Part shown: positions 50,677 through 61,527 of the stretch, one piece after another | How positions within the stretch are numbered: position 1 is the first letter of the stretch | Layout of the letters: every line of letters begins with the position of its first letter | NCBI RefSeq assembly: GCF_022406875.1 | Contig: NZ_CP023018.1 | Location: 1,130,784 to 1,194,783, forward strand | Length of the DNA stretch: 64,000 nt | Direction: 5' to 3' | DNA from: Ectothiorhodosinus mongolicus | Lineage (GTDB): Bacteria > Pseudomonadota > Gammaproteobacteria > Ectothiorhodospirales > Ectothiorhodospiraceae | Position numbers and translations under genes: made by a program | Notes under the pieces: generated by a model | Databases searched by the model: none | The model's input: only the letters and a program-made list of their open reading frames with translations | What the model was told of the DNA's origin: nothing

Positions 50677-51728
50677 GGGTGCAGCAGTTCTAAAGATCGC
50701 TTCTCGACGTTAAAGATAGCGCTTAAACGTGTCAGGCGTCGAGTAAGCTCGGGCTCTGTATGCGCAATGATGTTCTCGGCGAGATCAGCAGAAAGCCGCG
50801 AGCGAAACTCTGCTGTAGCCTTCTCCACCAAGCCATCGTTATAAAGGCAGCAACTAAGCAACAGGGCGCCATCTTCAGGAATTCTTCCCTTTTGCATGTT
50901 GCGAGCAACCACTCGGGCAGCCGTAGAAACCGGTTTTCCCATGTCGGGGCTATATGGGCCAATGACCATGGCGACATTGGGGGTTCGAATAAACTCGAAA
51001 CCGTTGCCGACGCAAATAGCCCACTCACAATGTTCTAAGGCGATACCACGCTCAGTGGCGCGCAGCTCTGCCGCATGATTCACATTGCCCTGCAATAGCG
51101 GCAGAAAATCCTGAGCCAAGTTTTCCGGTAAGTGGGGGTGCAGTCTGTTTAGCCAAACTCCAAGACTATCCGCATTGAGTTCAGGGTCAGACAGATTGAG
51201 GCTTTGGCCATCGGCGCCGTGGATGAGTAAAGCCTCTATGTCTGTATCAAAGCCACAGACCAGCGGATAAACTGGAAAAGCATGACTCACATAGGTTTGA
51301 CGGATGTGTTCGGCCACCTGAAAACAGTCTTGGCGAGCCAATTCGGTATCGCAACCGTAGGCAGCGCAGCCGAGGTGTGTGTGGCTGCCCGAGAAGTGAT
51401 AAGTCACCATGATCAAGCTGCCCTGACCTAAAGCAGCGGCAGCACTGATATGGCTGTCCACATGACTGGCGAAATCCATGCGCTTCATGGTCAGTTGTGG
51501 GCCGATATTGCGCAAAAACTTCATCAAGCCTGGGGGACTTTGCATGGCGTGGGCCAGATTGACCCGGCCATCGATACAGGCAGTCACCAAAATGGGGCTT
51601 GGGTGTTCCTGAACATAGCGCCGTCTAGCGGCACTAAGATCTGGATGGCTGAACCGCTCACAATAGACTTGAGCTTCATTTAAAAGCCATTCAACGCGTT
51701 GTTGTATTGGTAAATCTTTTAGGTTCAA
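50673..51728 (-). CDS. Putative carbonic anhydrase-like zinc protein (TTG start)
   Basis: 351 residues, no signal peptide. The motifs of beta-class carbonic anhydrases are recognisable: TACIDGRVNLAHA gives C51-x-D53-x-R55 (zinc Cys and Asp-Arg dyad), and YHFSGSHTHLGCAAYGCDTE offers H118-x2-C121 or H116-x9-C126 as the remaining ligands. The length and spaced ligands recall the catalytic part of the carboxysomal CsoSCA group. The rest is not familiar to me. The only upstream start is TTG 51728, overlapping the nth stop as TTGA, so it is the last gene of rnf-nth. Enzyme activity is inferred, not shown. Confidence 0.6.
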   Translation of the reverse strand: MNLKDLPIQQRVEWLLNEAQVYCERFSHPDLSAARRRYVQEHPSPILVTACIDGRVNLAHAMQSPPGLMKFLRNIGPQLTMKRMDFASHVDSHISAAAALGQGSLIMVTYHFSGSHTHLGCAAYGCDTELARQDCFQVAEHIRQTYVSHAFPVYPLVCGFDTDIEALLIHGADGQSLNLSDPELNADSLGVWLNRLHPHLPENLAQDFLPLLQGNVNHAAELRATERGIALEHCEWAICVGNGFEFIRTPNVAMVIGPYSPDMGKPVSTAARVVARNMQKGRIPEDGALLLSCCLYNDGLVEKATAEFRSRLSADLAENIIAHTEPELTRRLTRLSAIFNVEKRSLELLHP

Positions 51729-52357
51729 AGGTTCTTATTCTTATAGTCACAAAGGTCAGCAATAAGACACTCTGCACATCGCGGCGAGCGTGCCAAACAC
51801 ACATAGCGTCCATGCAAAATCATCCAGTGATGAGCATCTTGTTTAAACTCATTGGGCACAACTTTCAAGAGGCGATTTTCAACCGCCAGAGGCGTTTTGC
51901 CGGGGGCGAGACCAGTTCGATTGGCGACCCGAAAAATATGGGTGTCCACAGCAATGGTCGGCTCGCCAAAAGCGGTATTGAGAACAACATTGGCTGTCTT
52001 GCGCCCGACGCCGGGTAACGCCTCCAAAGCCGCACGATCACGCGGCACTTCACCTCCATGCTTCTCCATAAGGATTTGGCAGGTTTTGATGATGTTTTCT
52101 GCTTTGCTATTAAAAAGACCGATCGTGCGCACATACGATTTCAGTGTTTCCACACCCAAATCGAAGATGGCTTGCGGTGTATTGGCCACAGGGAAGAGCT
52201 TAGCTGTGGCTTTGTTAACGCCCTTATCTGTAGCCTGCGCGGAGAGAATAACCGCGATCAGTAATTCAAAAGCGCTGTCGTAGTTCAGTTCGGTTGTGGG
52301 CTTTGGGTTGGCACTTTGCCAGCGATAGAAAATATCCCACCGCTTTTCTTTGTTCAC
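51725..52357 (-). CDS. nth: Endonuclease III (GTG start)
   Basis: DNA glycosylase/AP lyase that removes oxidised pyrimidines. 210 residues: [19 protein letters not shown], the helix-hairpin-helix [18 protein letters not shown] with catalytic Lys, [11 protein letters not shown] with catalytic Asp, and the 4Fe-4S site [20 protein letters not shown] 52357 is chosen: AAGGGG lies upstream and it overlaps the rnfE stop as GTGA. A longer open frame upstream is the shadow of rnfE. nth after rnfE is the standard order. Confidence 0.96.
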   Translation of the reverse strand: MNKEKRWDIFYRWQSANPKPTTELNYDSAFELLIAVILSAQATDKGVNKATAKLFPVANTPQAIFDLGVETLKSYVRTIGLFNSKAENIIKTCQILMEKHGGEVPRDRAALEALPGVGRKTANVVLNTAFGEPTIAVDTHIFRVANRTGLAPGKTPLAVENRLLKVVPNEFKQDAHHWMILHGRYVCLARSPRCAECLIADLCDYKNKNL

Positions 52358-53037
52358 GCACGCACCCCTTGAGGTGCAACGGATCTGCGCAAAGCACGGC
52401 GCTCCACTTGTTGATCGATGACGTTTTTCAGTGCCAACAACAGGCCCAGTCCAATAAAGGCACCGGGCGGCAATATCGCTAAGAGAAAGCCTCGATAATC
52501 CTCGATAAGAACAATCGAAAACCCCCGCGCTGCCTCGCCAAACATGAGATGCGCGTTGGCCATCAGCGTTCCGGCCCCCAATGCTTCGCGCATAGCACCC
52601 AAAGCGACCAAAACTAAGGTAAAGCCAATACCCATGGTCAGGCCGTCCACAAAGGCTCGCGGCACGGCATTGCGGGAGGCAAAAGCTTCGGCGCGGCCAA
52701 TGATGGCGCAGTTGGTCACAATCAATGGAATAAAGATGCCCAATACCAAGAACAATTCGTGGAAAAAGGCATTCATGGCCAGTTCGATGGCAGTGACTAC
52801 TGAGGCAATGATTAAGACAAAAATAGGAATGCGAATTTCGGGGCGCACCCAATTGCGAATCATCGACACGGAAACATTAGAGGCGACCAGTGTTAGGGTA
52901 GTAGCCAAGCCCAAACCAATGGCATTGACCATAGTTCCAGAGATGGCCAACAAAGGGCAGAGGCCCAACAACTGGACCAGCCCAGGATTGTTGTACCAAA
53001 GCCCATCAGCCACAATTTGTCGGTAGCTGCTGATCAT
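52354..53037 (-). CDS. rnfE: Rnf electron transport complex subunit RnfE
   Basis: Inner-membrane subunit of the ion-pumping ferredoxin:NAD oxidoreductase. 227 residues, six helices. [27 protein letters not shown] at the start and [20 protein letters not shown] with the conserved Cys are paired with matching sites in RnfA. One base lies between it and rnfG. Confidence 0.95.
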   Translation of the reverse strand: MISSYRQIVADGLWYNNPGLVQLLGLCPLLAISGTMVNAIGLGLATTLTLVASNVSVSMIRNWVRPEIRIPIFVLIIASVVTAIELAMNAFFHELFLVLGIFIPLIVTNCAIIGRAEAFASRNAVPRAFVDGLTMGIGFTLVLVALGAMREALGAGTLMANAHLMFGEAARGFSIVLIEDYRGFLLAILPPGAFIGLGLLLALKNVIDQQVERRALRRSVAPQGVRA

Positions 53038-53038
53038 C

Positions 53039-53671
53039 TTAATCCGCCCGGTTCCCCGTTTCAGCAGTCATTTGGAATAGATCTGACCCATAGGCTTGAA
53101 AGTATAGCAGGGCATTGCGCACGGCTCTGACCACAGCTCTAGGGGTGACGGTTGCGCCAGTAAACTGGTCAAACACTCCACCATCACGATGCACCGCCCA
53201 AAGATCCTCCTCTGGATCCGCCAAAGACCGTTCATTAAAGCCCAAAATCCAATCAGATCGAGTGGCTTCAATATCATCGCCTAGGCCGGGAGTCTCCCGA
53301 TGCGCAACCACGCGAGTTCCAGCAATGCGGCCATCCATGAATACACCAACCAGCATGTGAATATCCCCTGAATAGCCGCCGCGCGCCACAACCGTGAATA
53401 CCACGGCAACCGGTTCACTTTGACGACGCGCCAGATAAACCTCGAGATCATCACCACCCAGTAAGGGGTCAGAGAGGCGCAAGCTGTCTTGAAGAATATC
53501 GTTATCGTAGAGATCTTCGGGCAGGATTTCATTGAGTCGCGCCAGAGTCGCCGCCTCAATATTGGCTGCGATACGCTCACGCGTGCTGTCATGAATCAAC
53601 GCTACTAGAGTGGTTCCCAGCAATCCGAAGAGGGCCAGTAGCGCCGTGGAGATGATGATGTTGCGTCCCAT
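53039..53671 (-). CDS. rnfG: Rnf complex subunit RnfG (covalent FMN)
   Basis: Membrane-anchored periplasmic flavoprotein. 210 residues: one N-terminal helix, then a soluble FMN domain. [15 protein letters not shown] holds the flavin attachment motif TGATVT (Thr 176), where ApbE would link [12 protein letters not shown] is also typical. Three bases separate it from rnfD. No apbE gene lies in the window. Confidence 0.95.
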   Translation of the reverse strand: MGRNIIISTALLALFGLLGTTLVALIHDSTRERIAANIEAATLARLNEILPEDLYDNDILQDSLRLSDPLLGGDDLEVYLARRQSEPVAVVFTVVARGGYSGDIHMLVGVFMDGRIAGTRVVAHRETPGLGDDIEATRSDWILGFNERSLADPEEDLWAVHRDGGVFDQFTGATVTPRAVVRAVRNALLYFQAYGSDLFQMTAETGNRAD

Positions 53672-53674
53672 GAA

Positions 53675-54721
53675 TCAAAGGCCCTTGGAGCTGCGCGTCT
53701 TGCCAAAGGTTCGAGGCTGGGTGTACTGGTCGATCACCGGTGCCATCATATTCATCAGTAAGATGGCGAAAGCCACACCCTCGGCGTAACCGCCCCAACT
53801 GCGGATGACAAATGTGATCAGACCGACTCCCGCCCCAAAAATAACGCGGCCCAGCGGGGTTGTGCTGCCGGAAACAGGATCGGTGGCAATAAAAAAAGCA
53901 CCGATGATGGCAGAGCCGCTCAGCAGGTGAATCCACGGGGCAGGATGGCTAGCCGGCGCTATCAGCCAAAACAATAGGGAAAGCGCGCCTAGGGTGATCA
54001 GCATGGCCGCGGGTGCATGCCAAGTGATGATCTTGCGAAAAATGAGCCACAGGCCACCAGCCAAGAACAGCAGATTAATCCATTCCCAACCGATGCCGGC
54101 TATCATGCCGAAAAAAGGTGAAGCTTGGATATCCGCCATACTGCGATCAAGGCCCAGCTCGGTTTGAATGCGATCCAAAGGTGTGGCACTACTGATCATG
54201 TCCCAGGTGAGTCCCGTGGGAAGCTGATGAAAGAAAATAATGCTGAGCGTCTGGGGTAAGTCAAAAGCGTATTCAGCTAGGCTCGAGGGCGGTAGCCAAA
54301 GCGTCATTTCCCGCGGGAAGGAGATGACCAGAACCACGTAGCCAACCATGGCAGGATTAAAAACGTTATATCCCAAGCCACCATAGAGGTGCTTGGCGAT
54401 GATAATCGCAAACACAACACCGACAAAGGTGATCCACCAAGGCGTCAATGGTGGTATCGCCAGTGCCAGCAGCCAGCCTGTCACGACGGCGGATAAATCC
54501 GTGACGAAGGGTGTTATTGGCCGACGCCGCAGTTTCAGAACCAATGCTTCCAGCGCCACACAAAGAATCACCGCCAGAGCCACATTGACGAGGATGCCCC
54601 AGCCAAAAAACCAAGTCATGGCAATGGTTCCGGGCACTAGGGCATAGAGAACCTGGCGCATCACGCCATTGACGCTCAGTGCGGGCGATAAGTGGGGAGA
54701 GGTAACGGTTTCAAAACGCAT
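53675..54721 (-). CDS. rnfD: Rnf complex subunit RnfD (covalent FMN)
   Basis: Membrane subunit related to NqrB. 348 residues, about nine helices. MISSATPLDRIQ contains the SSAT motif whose Thr (about 181) is the expected FMN site. KHLYGGLGYNVFNPAMVGYV, DLSAVVTGWLLALAIPP and DPVSGSTTPLGRVIFG are conserved. Confidence 0.95.
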   Translation of the reverse strand: MRFETVTSPHLSPALSVNGVMRQVLYALVPGTIAMTWFFGWGILVNVALAVILCVALEALVLKLRRRPITPFVTDLSAVVTGWLLALAIPPLTPWWITFVGVVFAIIIAKHLYGGLGYNVFNPAMVGYVVLVISFPREMTLWLPPSSLAEYAFDLPQTLSIIFFHQLPTGLTWDMISSATPLDRIQTELGLDRSMADIQASPFFGMIAGIGWEWINLLFLAGGLWLIFRKIITWHAPAAMLITLGALSLLFWLIAPASHPAPWIHLLSGSAIIGAFFIATDPVSGSTTPLGRVIFGAGVGLITFVIRSWGGYAEGVAFAILLMNMMAPVIDQYTQPRTFGKTRSSKGL

Positions 54722-54733
54722 GTGTTGACCGAC

Positions 54734-56293
54734 TTAGGCCTCCCGACTGGCCTTGCGGGCCTGAACCCGCTTGAGCGCCGCTTCTATGGCCGCTTTGCGT
54801 GGATCTTCTACGGCATCGGTTGACGCTTTTTCGCTTAACTCACGTTTTTTGCGCGCCAGGCGTTCAGCCTTTTCTTTTTTCTCCCGCTCCAGTCGCTCTT
54901 GTCGCCACTCGTGACGCAGGCGAGAGGCTTGCGATTGCTGTTTTTCCTGTTCCTTGGCCCAAATCTCATTTTTTGCAAAGCGATAAAACTGTACCAAAGG
55001 AATATTGCTGGGGCAGACATGAGCGCAGCAGCCACACTCAATACAATCGAACAAATTGTAGTCCTGAGCCTTATCGAAATCCTGTGATCGGCTATACCAA
55101 TACAGCTGCTGTGGCAGCAGTTGCGCCGGACAGACTTTGACGCAATCGCCACAGCGAATACAGGGCATGACGGGGTCGCGTGGCTTTACGGTATCGCGGT
55201 CACCCACCAAAATGCAGTTCGTGCCCTTAATGATGGGCACCGCATCATTGGCTAAGGCAAAACCCATCATCGGTCCACCCATGATCAAGCGCTCGGCCTG
55301 ATCGGTATAGCCTCCTGCCAGCTTGACTAACTCGCTGATTGGTGTGCCCAAGCGGACTTTGAAATTACGTGGGCGATGCACTCCCGCGCCCGTCACTGTG
55401 ACGATGCGTGAAATTAAGGGTTCGCCATGCACGACAGCGCGAAAGATGGCGGCCAAGGTACCGCCGTTGTGACACACCACACCTATGTCAGCCGGTATGC
55501 CATCAGCAGGCACTTCAGTACCTGTGAGTGTTTTAATCAGCTGGCGTTCGCCGCCGGCGGGATAAATGGTGGGCAATGCGACGATGCGGATATTGTCGCG
55601 CTGTTCACCACCCAAGGCTTCAGTCATCGCGCGAATTGCCTCGGGTTTATTGTCTTCAATACCAATCAGGCATTGCTTGGGTCGCAAAGCGCTACGCACC
55701 AACATCAATCCAGCAATGACTTTCTCGGCCTCTGTGCGCATCAGGATGTCATCGCAAGTAATGTAGGGTTCGCATTCCGCGCCATTGACGATGAGGGTAT
55801 GGATTTTTTGCTCCGGTCGAGGATTAAGTTTGACCGCCGAAGGAAAGGCAGCTCCGCCTAATCCGACAATTCCGGCTTCACGCACGCGCTCGCGCAGCAG
55901 CATGGGATCCATGTCCTCAAAGTTGTCAATCGGCGCCATACGATGTTCGCCCCAATGATCATCGCCATCAACCTCGAGGCGAATACAGGGCGCCGCCAAC
56001 CCTGAGGGATGGGGCACGGGAGCATCTTCAATACTTAGAATGCGACCCGAGGTGGGGGCGTGCAGGTGGGCACCGACATAAGTATCACAGCGAGCGATGA
56101 TCTGGCCTTTGCAGACCTGGTCTCCTGCTTTAACAACCACTTGTGCAGGCTCGCCAATATGCTGGCGCAAGGGAATAGTCAGGAGTTCGGGTAGCGGCGC
56201 AGTGGCCAAGGGTTCAACCAGACTTTCGGCCTTATGGTCGGGGATATCCAGACCGCCGTGAAAGCGCCAGAGTTTGAGGGGCTTAGTACTCAT
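54734..56293 (-). CDS. rnfC: Rnf complex subunit RnfC
   Basis: Peripheral NADH/Fe-S subunit. 519 residues: LKLWRFHGGLDIPDHKA start, the nucleotide/FMN region GIVGLGGAAFPSAVKLN, then two 4Fe-4S motifs CIRCGDCVKVCP (about 377) and CIECGCCAHVCP (about 416). The C-terminal 70 residues form a highly charged Lys/Arg/Glu/Ala helix with repeats, shorter than the long repetitive tail of E. coli RsxC. Confidence 0.96.
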   Translation of the reverse strand: MSTKPLKLWRFHGGLDIPDHKAESLVEPLATAPLPELLTIPLRQHIGEPAQVVVKAGDQVCKGQIIARCDTYVGAHLHAPTSGRILSIEDAPVPHPSGLAAPCIRLEVDGDDHWGEHRMAPIDNFEDMDPMLLRERVREAGIVGLGGAAFPSAVKLNPRPEQKIHTLIVNGAECEPYITCDDILMRTEAEKVIAGLMLVRSALRPKQCLIGIEDNKPEAIRAMTEALGGEQRDNIRIVALPTIYPAGGERQLIKTLTGTEVPADGIPADIGVVCHNGGTLAAIFRAVVHGEPLISRIVTVTGAGVHRPRNFKVRLGTPISELVKLAGGYTDQAERLIMGGPMMGFALANDAVPIIKGTNCILVGDRDTVKPRDPVMPCIRCGDCVKVCPAQLLPQQLYWYSRSQDFDKAQDYNLFDCIECGCCAHVCPSNIPLVQFYRFAKNEIWAKEQEKQQSQASRLRHEWRQERLEREKKEKAERLARKKRELSEKASTDAVEDPRKAAIEAALKRVQARKASREA

Positions 56294-56330
56294 GGTCTGT
56301 GATTGTAAACCAAAGCGGATTTGAGGCCGC

Positions 56331-56912
56331 TCATGACGATACTGGGTTGGGACGCGCTAAATCTAGTAGACGCAGGGTTCCCGCATATTGTTCCTCAGGT
56401 AACGGCCACTTCCAGCTGCCGATGTCCTGCTCAATGGGCAGCATGACAATACAATCCACCGGACAGGGGGCGATGCAAAGCTCGCACCCTGTGCATTGTT
56501 CGGCGATAACCGTATGCATTTGTTTCGCCGCCCCTAAAATGGCATCCACAGGACAGGCTTGAATACACAACGTGCAGCCAATGCAGGTTTGTTCATCAAT
56601 GACAGCCAGAGACTTTTCCTTAATTTCGCCTTCCAGGGGTTTAGGATCCCGGCCCAGAAGATCCGCTAGCGCCAGCACTGTGGTTTCGCCGCCCGGAGGA
56701 CAGCGGTTGATGTCTGCTTGCCCCTCAGCAATAGCAGCAGCATAGGGGCGACATCCCGCATAGCCACACTGGCCACACTGGGTTTGCGGCAGCAAGTCAT
56801 TGATTTGGTCAGCGACGGGATCACCTTCGACGCGGAAACGAACCGCCGAGTATCCCAAGATAATGCCGAAGAGGGCACATAGAGAGACGATGACGAGAAT
56901 GGCAGCAATCAT
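56331..56912 (-). CDS. rnfB: Rnf complex subunit RnfB
   Basis: Fe-S subunit that receives electrons from ferredoxin. 193 residues: an N-terminal membrane anchor, a 4-Cys motif [14 protein letters not shown], then two 4Fe-4S motifs [16 protein letters not shown] and [16 protein letters not shown]. Length fits the gammaproteobacterial form, shorter than that of clostridia. The gap to rnfC is 37 bases. Confidence 0.96.
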   Translation of the reverse strand: MIAAILVIVSLCALFGIILGYSAVRFRVEGDPVADQINDLLPQTQCGQCGYAGCRPYAAAIAEGQADINRCPPGGETTVLALADLLGRDPKPLEGEIKEKSLAVIDEQTCIGCTLCIQACPVDAILGAAKQMHTVIAEQCTGCELCIAPCPVDCIVMLPIEQDIGSWKWPLPEEQYAGTLRLLDLARPNPVSS

Positions 56913-56922
56913 GTCAGCATCC

Positions 56923-57501
56923 TCAAGGCGCTAGACCGATAAAGCCCATAAAGGCCAATGACATAAGGCCGGCAGTGATTAACGCAATCGCACTGCCTTT
57001 AAAGGGTGTCGGCACGTCCCCCGCAGCGATTCTCTCGCGCAAGGCAGCAAACAATACCAGCACAATGGAAAAACCAATCGCCGCGCCCATGCCGTAAACA
57101 ACCGACTCAACAAAGCCATGCATCTCCTGGATATTCAACAAAGCCACACCCAGTACCGCGCAGTTGGTGGTGATCAAAGGCAGGAATATACCCAGCACGT
57201 TGTATAACAGCGGACTGGTTTTGTGCACCACCATTTCTGTGAATTGCACGACTGCGGCGATCACCAAGATAAATGAGATAGTGCGCAAATACTCAAGGCC
57301 AAACGGCGCCAGTAAGTACTCATTCACCAAGAAGCTACAGACCGAGGATAGGGTCAACACAAAGGTTGTGGCCAGCCCCATGCCAGCAGCGGTTTCGACT
57401 TTACGGGAGACGCCCATGAACGGGCACAGGCCAAGGAACTTCACCAAAACGAAGTTATTGACCAGTACCGTACTGACAAGAATGAGCGCTAACTCAGCCA
57501 T
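56923..57501 (-). CDS. rnfA: Rnf complex subunit RnfA
   Basis: Membrane subunit, pseudo-symmetric partner of RnfE. 192 residues with six helices: [29 protein letters not shown] and [18 protein letters not shown] carry the conserved Cys residues. TTAAGGAGAAAC before the ATG is a strong ribosome site. First gene of rnfABCDGE-nth. Confidence 0.96.
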   Translation of the reverse strand: MAELALILVSTVLVNNFVLVKFLGLCPFMGVSRKVETAAGMGLATTFVLTLSSVCSFLVNEYLLAPFGLEYLRTISFILVIAAVVQFTEMVVHKTSPLLYNVLGIFLPLITTNCAVLGVALLNIQEMHGFVESVVYGMGAAIGFSIVLVLFAALRERIAAGDVPTPFKGSAIALITAGLMSLAFMGFIGLAP

Positions 57502-57516
57502 GTTTCTCCTTAATTA

Positions 57517-57550
57517 CTGCCCACAGTATCGGGCAGCCCGGTAGCGGGCT
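57517..57550 (-). other. Two tandem hairpins in the rnfA leader
   Basis: On the minus strand AGCCCG-CGGGCT (57535-57550) is followed by CTGCCC-GGGCAG (57517-57536), the two sharing two bases. No T run follows either, so they are not standard terminators. They sit in the 70 bases between cysB and rnfA, ending 16 bases before the rnfA start. Confidence 0.4.
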
Positions 57551-57571
57551 TCAACCGCTGAGAAACTGGGG

Positions 57572-58573
57572 TCAAGCGCGAACGCTGGAACGGCTGGGGC
57601 CACGCGTTGGCAGCTTGATTTGCGTCAGCAGTTTCTGCACGGCTGGTGCATCCGGGTCGCGGGCTGCACGAGCGACCTGTTCCGCGCCCAGATGTGGCGC
57701 CAGCATCGCGATGAATTCAAACATATAGCCCCGCAACCAAGCACCACGGCGAAAGCCAATGCGCGTGATATTGGGTGAGAAGGCGGGGTGCGTGTTCAAA
57801 GCCACCAGATCATCGTCATAACCAGGCTCTAAAGCCACATGGGCAATGATACCCACGCCCATGCCATGACGCACATAGGTCTTAATGACATCGGCATCGG
57901 CAGCGGTGAGCACAATTTCGGGGGTCAGCCCAGCACGTTTGAAGTCGGCATCCAACTTGGTTCTTCCGGTGAAGCCATCCAAATAAGTCACAATGGGGAA
58001 CTCCGCGAGACGTTCCAGCGTGATCGCCCCTTCTTTGGCCAACACATGGTCACGAGGTACAACCACACAGTGATACCAGCGATAAGCAGGCAACAACACC
58101 ATTTGTCCACTGTGCGCGATAGGATCAGTGCCGATCACGAAATCGGCCTCACCATGGGCCAGCATGCCACCGACCTGTGGGGGAGAGCCCTGATGGATTT
58201 GCACACGCACGCCAGGAAATCGGGTTTTGAAATGATCGATAATGGGAGGCAGTACATAGCGTGCTTGCGAGTGGGTCGTGGCGATGCGCAGCTCGCCGTT
58301 TTGATCATCACAGGCCTCGTCCGCGGCAGCACGAATATTGTCTACGTCCTGCAGGATTTTTTCGCCGTAGTGCAGGATTTTCTTGCCCACATCCGTCATG
58401 TCAGTAAGATGTTTGCCGCTGCGATGAAACAGCGGTACGCCCAGTTCCTCCTCCAAGAGTCTAACTTGCTTACTGATGCCGGGCTGTGAAGTGTGGAGGT
58501 GTTGGGCGGCCTCAGAAATATTGAGGTTATGACGCGCAATCGCCCTCAGGTAGCGCAACTGTTGGAGTTTCAT
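57572..58573 (-). CDS. cysB: LysR-type regulator CysB
   Basis: Activator of cysteine and sulfate assimilation genes, answering N-acetylserine. 333 residues: winged helix [20 protein letters not shown] with [20 protein letters not shown], then a ligand domain with [11 protein letters not shown] and [12 protein letters not shown]. CysB rather than a generic LysR protein is supported by resemblance along the whole length. Its start overlaps the metG stop as ATGA. cys targets are not in the window. Confidence 0.9.
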   Translation of the reverse strand: MKLQQLRYLRAIARHNLNISEAAQHLHTSQPGISKQVRLLEEELGVPLFHRSGKHLTDMTDVGKKILHYGEKILQDVDNIRAAADEACDDQNGELRIATTHSQARYVLPPIIDHFKTRFPGVRVQIHQGSPPQVGGMLAHGEADFVIGTDPIAHSGQMVLLPAYRWYHCVVVPRDHVLAKEGAITLERLAEFPIVTYLDGFTGRTKLDADFKRAGLTPEIVLTAADADVIKTYVRHGMGVGIIAHVALEPGYDDDLVALNTHPAFSPNITRIGFRRGAWLRGYMFEFIAMLAPHLGAEQVARAARDPDAPAVQKLLTQIKLPTRGPSRSSVRA

Positions 58574-60255
58574 GACGCGTCCCCCGACGCAGACTGGCTG
58601 GGCGCCAGATTATCCCGTGATGCCTCAACCATGGCCTGAACGGCTGCTGGGTCGACTCTTGTCGCCAGTGGCTGATAAGGATGGATATTGCTGCCCAACA
58701 GTGGCTGGCGGACAGAATCCCAGATCAATGGCTCACATTGTAAGAACTGCTCTGCCTGCGTGGCCATTTGCGGCAATATAGGCTTTAAATAAGTCATGAT
58801 CACGCGGAAAAGATTAATGCCTTGCGTACAGACAGTTTGCACCCGCTGCTGTTGTCCATCTTGTTTGGCCAATACCCACGGTTTCTGTTCATCCACATAT
58901 TGATTGGCTGCATCGGCCAGCGACATGATTTCGCGCACGGCCTGTGCATACTCGCGATTCTCATAATGACTACTAATACGTTCGCCGGCATCGATAAATT
59001 GGGCATAAAGGGCCTCATCATCGAGGCTTTCAGCCAGTTGGCCGGCAAAGCTTTTGTGGATAAATCCAGCGCAGCGTGAGGCGATATTCACGGCTTTACC
59101 CACCAGATCGCTATTCACGCGGGCAATGAAATCATCTAGCGAAAGGTCGATGTCGTCCACGCCTGGCCCCAGTTTGGCGGCAAAGTAGTAACGTAGGTAC
59201 TCGGGGTGTAAATGTTCTAAATAGGCCCGCGCTTTAATAAACGTGCCGCGGGATTTGGACATTTTCTGGCCATTGACGGTCAAAAATCCATGGCAATGCA
59301 CTGCGCTGGGTGTGCGAAAGCCAGCGCCATGCAACATGGCGGGCCAAAACAGGGTATGGAAATAGGCGATGTCTTTGCCGATGAAATGATGCAATTCAGT
59401 TTGGCTGTCGGGCTGCCACCAGTCGTCAAAATTCAGGCCGTGTTTGGCGCAGTAATGTTGGAAACTCGCCATGTAGCCAATGGGTGCGTCCAGCCAGACG
59501 TAAAAATATTTACCCGGTGCGTCAGGGATTTCGAAACCCCAGTAGGGCGCATCGCGCGAGATGTCCCAGTCATTTAATCCGCAGTCAAACCATTCCTGAA
59601 GCTTATTGCGGATCTCGGGCTGCAAGCTGCCCGATCGAGTCCAGGCTGAGAGCATGTCGGCAAACTGGCCAAGCGTAAAAAAGTAATGCTCTGAGTCTTT
59701 CTCAATGGGAGTCACCCCAGAGATCGCTGAGACAGGATTTTTCAGGTCGGTGGGGCTATAGGTGGCGCCGCAGGCTTCACAGGAATCGCCATACTGATCT
59801 TTGGCGCCGCAGCGCGGACACTCACCTTTGATAAAGCGATCGGGAAGAAACATTTCCGCTTTGGGGTCATAGGCCTGTCGGATGGTGCGCCGCGCAATAT
59901 GCCCGGCGTCGCGCAAACGACCGTAGATCAGCGTGGCAAACTGCCGGTTCTCATCGGAGTGAGTGCTGTGATAATGATCGAATTCAATGAAAAACTCTGA
60001 GAAATCGGCACGATGCTCTCGACCAATGGTTTCGATGAGTTCTTCAGGAGTGATGCCTTCGCTTTGCGCTTTGAGCATGATGGGTGTGCCGTGTGCGTCA
60101 TCGGCACAAACATAAATCACCTCGTGCCCGCGCATTTTCTGGAAGCGAACCCAAATATCCGTCTGTATGTATTCCACCAGATGGCCTAAATGAATGGGGC
60201 CATTGGCGTAAGGCAAGGCGCTGGTGACTAGGATCTGTCGGGCTGGCTGAGTCAT
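58570..60255 (-). CDS. metG: Methionyl-tRNA synthetase (short form)
   Basis: Charges tRNA-Met. 561 residues: [20 protein letters not shown] (HLGH), a four-Cys zinc knuckle [20 protein letters not shown], and [12 protein letters not shown] (KMSKS). It ends after the anticodon-binding domain and lacks the C-terminal EMAPII-like tRNA-binding domain of E. coli MetG (677 residues). Divergent from mrp, as in E. coli. Confidence 0.96.
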   Translation of the reverse strand: MTQPARQILVTSALPYANGPIHLGHLVEYIQTDIWVRFQKMRGHEVIYVCADDAHGTPIMLKAQSEGITPEELIETIGREHRADFSEFFIEFDHYHSTHSDENRQFATLIYGRLRDAGHIARRTIRQAYDPKAEMFLPDRFIKGECPRCGAKDQYGDSCEACGATYSPTDLKNPVSAISGVTPIEKDSEHYFFTLGQFADMLSAWTRSGSLQPEIRNKLQEWFDCGLNDWDISRDAPYWGFEIPDAPGKYFYVWLDAPIGYMASFQHYCAKHGLNFDDWWQPDSQTELHHFIGKDIAYFHTLFWPAMLHGAGFRTPSAVHCHGFLTVNGQKMSKSRGTFIKARAYLEHLHPEYLRYYFAAKLGPGVDDIDLSLDDFIARVNSDLVGKAVNIASRCAGFIHKSFAGQLAESLDDEALYAQFIDAGERISSHYENREYAQAVREIMSLADAANQYVDEQKPWVLAKQDGQQQRVQTVCTQGINLFRVIMTYLKPILPQMATQAEQFLQCEPLIWDSVRQPLLGSNIHPYQPLATRVDPAAVQAMVEASRDNLAPSQSASGDAS

Positions 60256-60370
60256 GGTTCAGGCTGATATCACAAAGACCCCGAAATTTACCAGCTTACA
60301 GGGGTCAACCACCAGTTGCGGGTTGGCTTTACCCGGGTTGGATCACTAAAACCCCTAAAATCACGTCTTT

Positions 60371-60398
60371 ATTGCCGGACCGGGGCTTGGTGTAGAAT
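60371..60398 (+). promoter_or_regulatory. Candidate promoter for mrp
   Basis: TAGAAT (60393-60398) is a good -10. Upstream, TTGCCG at 15 bases or ATTGCC at 16 is the best -35 and is imperfect. The mRNA would start about 25 bases before the mrp ATG. Confidence 0.45.
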
Positions 60399-60428
60399 AG
60401 GGCGCTAATTGCACCCAAGGAGCCATAG

Positions 60429-61520
60429 ATGACGGAAGTATCTCGCCTGAAGTTGGAGACCCTACTCAAAGAGATTCACGATCCTTACATTGACGCGGAT
60501 CTAATGTCTTCCAAACAGGTGCGCGACATTCGTATCGAGGGGGGCGTGGCCACTATAGATATCTCATTGGGGTATGCGGCCGAAGGCTGGCATCCTAGCT
60601 TGCGCCAAGCCATTGTCGACAAGCTACAAGGGGTTTCTGGAATCACTGCAGTCAAGGTCAACATTGAGACCAAGGTGGCCTCTCATAGTGTGCAGCGCGG
60701 GCTCAAGCCGCTGCACAACATCAAAAATATTATTGCCGTCGCCTCGGGCAAAGGCGGGGTAGGCAAATCCACCACGGCAGTCAATTTGGCCTTAGCGTTG
60801 AAAGCAGAGGGGGCCACGGTGGGTATTTTGGATGCTGATATTTATGGTCCCAGTCAGCCACGTATGCTGGGTATTGTCGGTAAGCCGGAGACCAAGGATG
60901 GAAAAAGCATGGAACCCATGGAAAATCATGGGATACAGGCTATGTCCATCGGCTTTCTTATTGAGGAAGACACGCCAATGATCTGGCGCGGACCCATGGT
61001 CACTCAGGCGCTTGAGCAATTGCTGCGGGACACGAACTGGAAAGATTTGGATTACCTAGTCATCGATTTGCCGCCGGGCACGGGTGATACCCAGCTCACT
61101 TTGGCGCAAAAAATTCCCGTTAGCGGTGCTGTGATTGTCACCACGCCTCAAGATATTGCCCTTTTAGATGCACGTAAGGGACTGAAGATGTTTGAAAAAG
61201 TCGATGTGCCCGTGCTCGGTGTGGTGGAGAACATGAGTATCCATATCTGTTCCAAATGCGGCCATGAGGAACATATTTTCGGACAGGGCGGTGGCGAACG
61301 TATGGCCGAGGAATATGATGTGGATTTCCTAGGTGCTTTGCCTTTGGACGTGCATATCCGTGAACAAGTGGATAGCGGCAATCCCACCGTTGTGGCCAGC
61401 CCGGAAGGGCGCATCGCCGAGATTTATCGCGAAATAGCTCGCCGTGCTGGTGCGCGCTTAGCCTTGCAGGCGCGGGACTTTTCGGCCAAATTCCCCAACA
61501 TCGTCATTCAAAACACCTAG
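60429..61520 (+). CDS. mrp: Fe-S cluster carrier Mrp/ApbC
   Basis: P-loop ATPase that carries and delivers Fe-S clusters. 363 residues: an N-terminal MIP18/DUF59 domain ([20 protein letters not shown]), then the deviant Walker [48 protein letters not shown], and [12 protein letters not shown] (C-x2-C cluster site at the dimer interface). AAGGAG lies before the ATG. Divergent from metG and 7 bases from dcd. Confidence 0.95.
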   Translation: MTEVSRLKLETLLKEIHDPYIDADLMSSKQVRDIRIEGGVATIDISLGYAAEGWHPSLRQAIVDKLQGVSGITAVKVNIETKVASHSVQRGLKPLHNIKNIIAVASGKGGVGKSTTAVNLALALKAEGATVGILDADIYGPSQPRMLGIVGKPETKDGKSMEPMENHGIQAMSIGFLIEEDTPMIWRGPMVTQALEQLLRDTNWKDLDYLVIDLPPGTGDTQLTLAQKIPVSGAVIVTTPQDIALLDARKGLKMFEKVDVPVLGVVENMSIHICSKCGHEEHIFGQGGGERMAEEYDVDFLGALPLDVHIREQVDSGNPTVVASPEGRIAEIYREIARRAGARLALQARDFSAKFPNIVIQNT

Positions 61521-61527
61521 GAATTAC

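Noticed and set aside
51725-52852. A long 375-residue form of endonuclease III
   Set aside because: The upstream codons are the out-of-frame shadow of rnfE; the family length and the GTGA overlap support the start at 52357.
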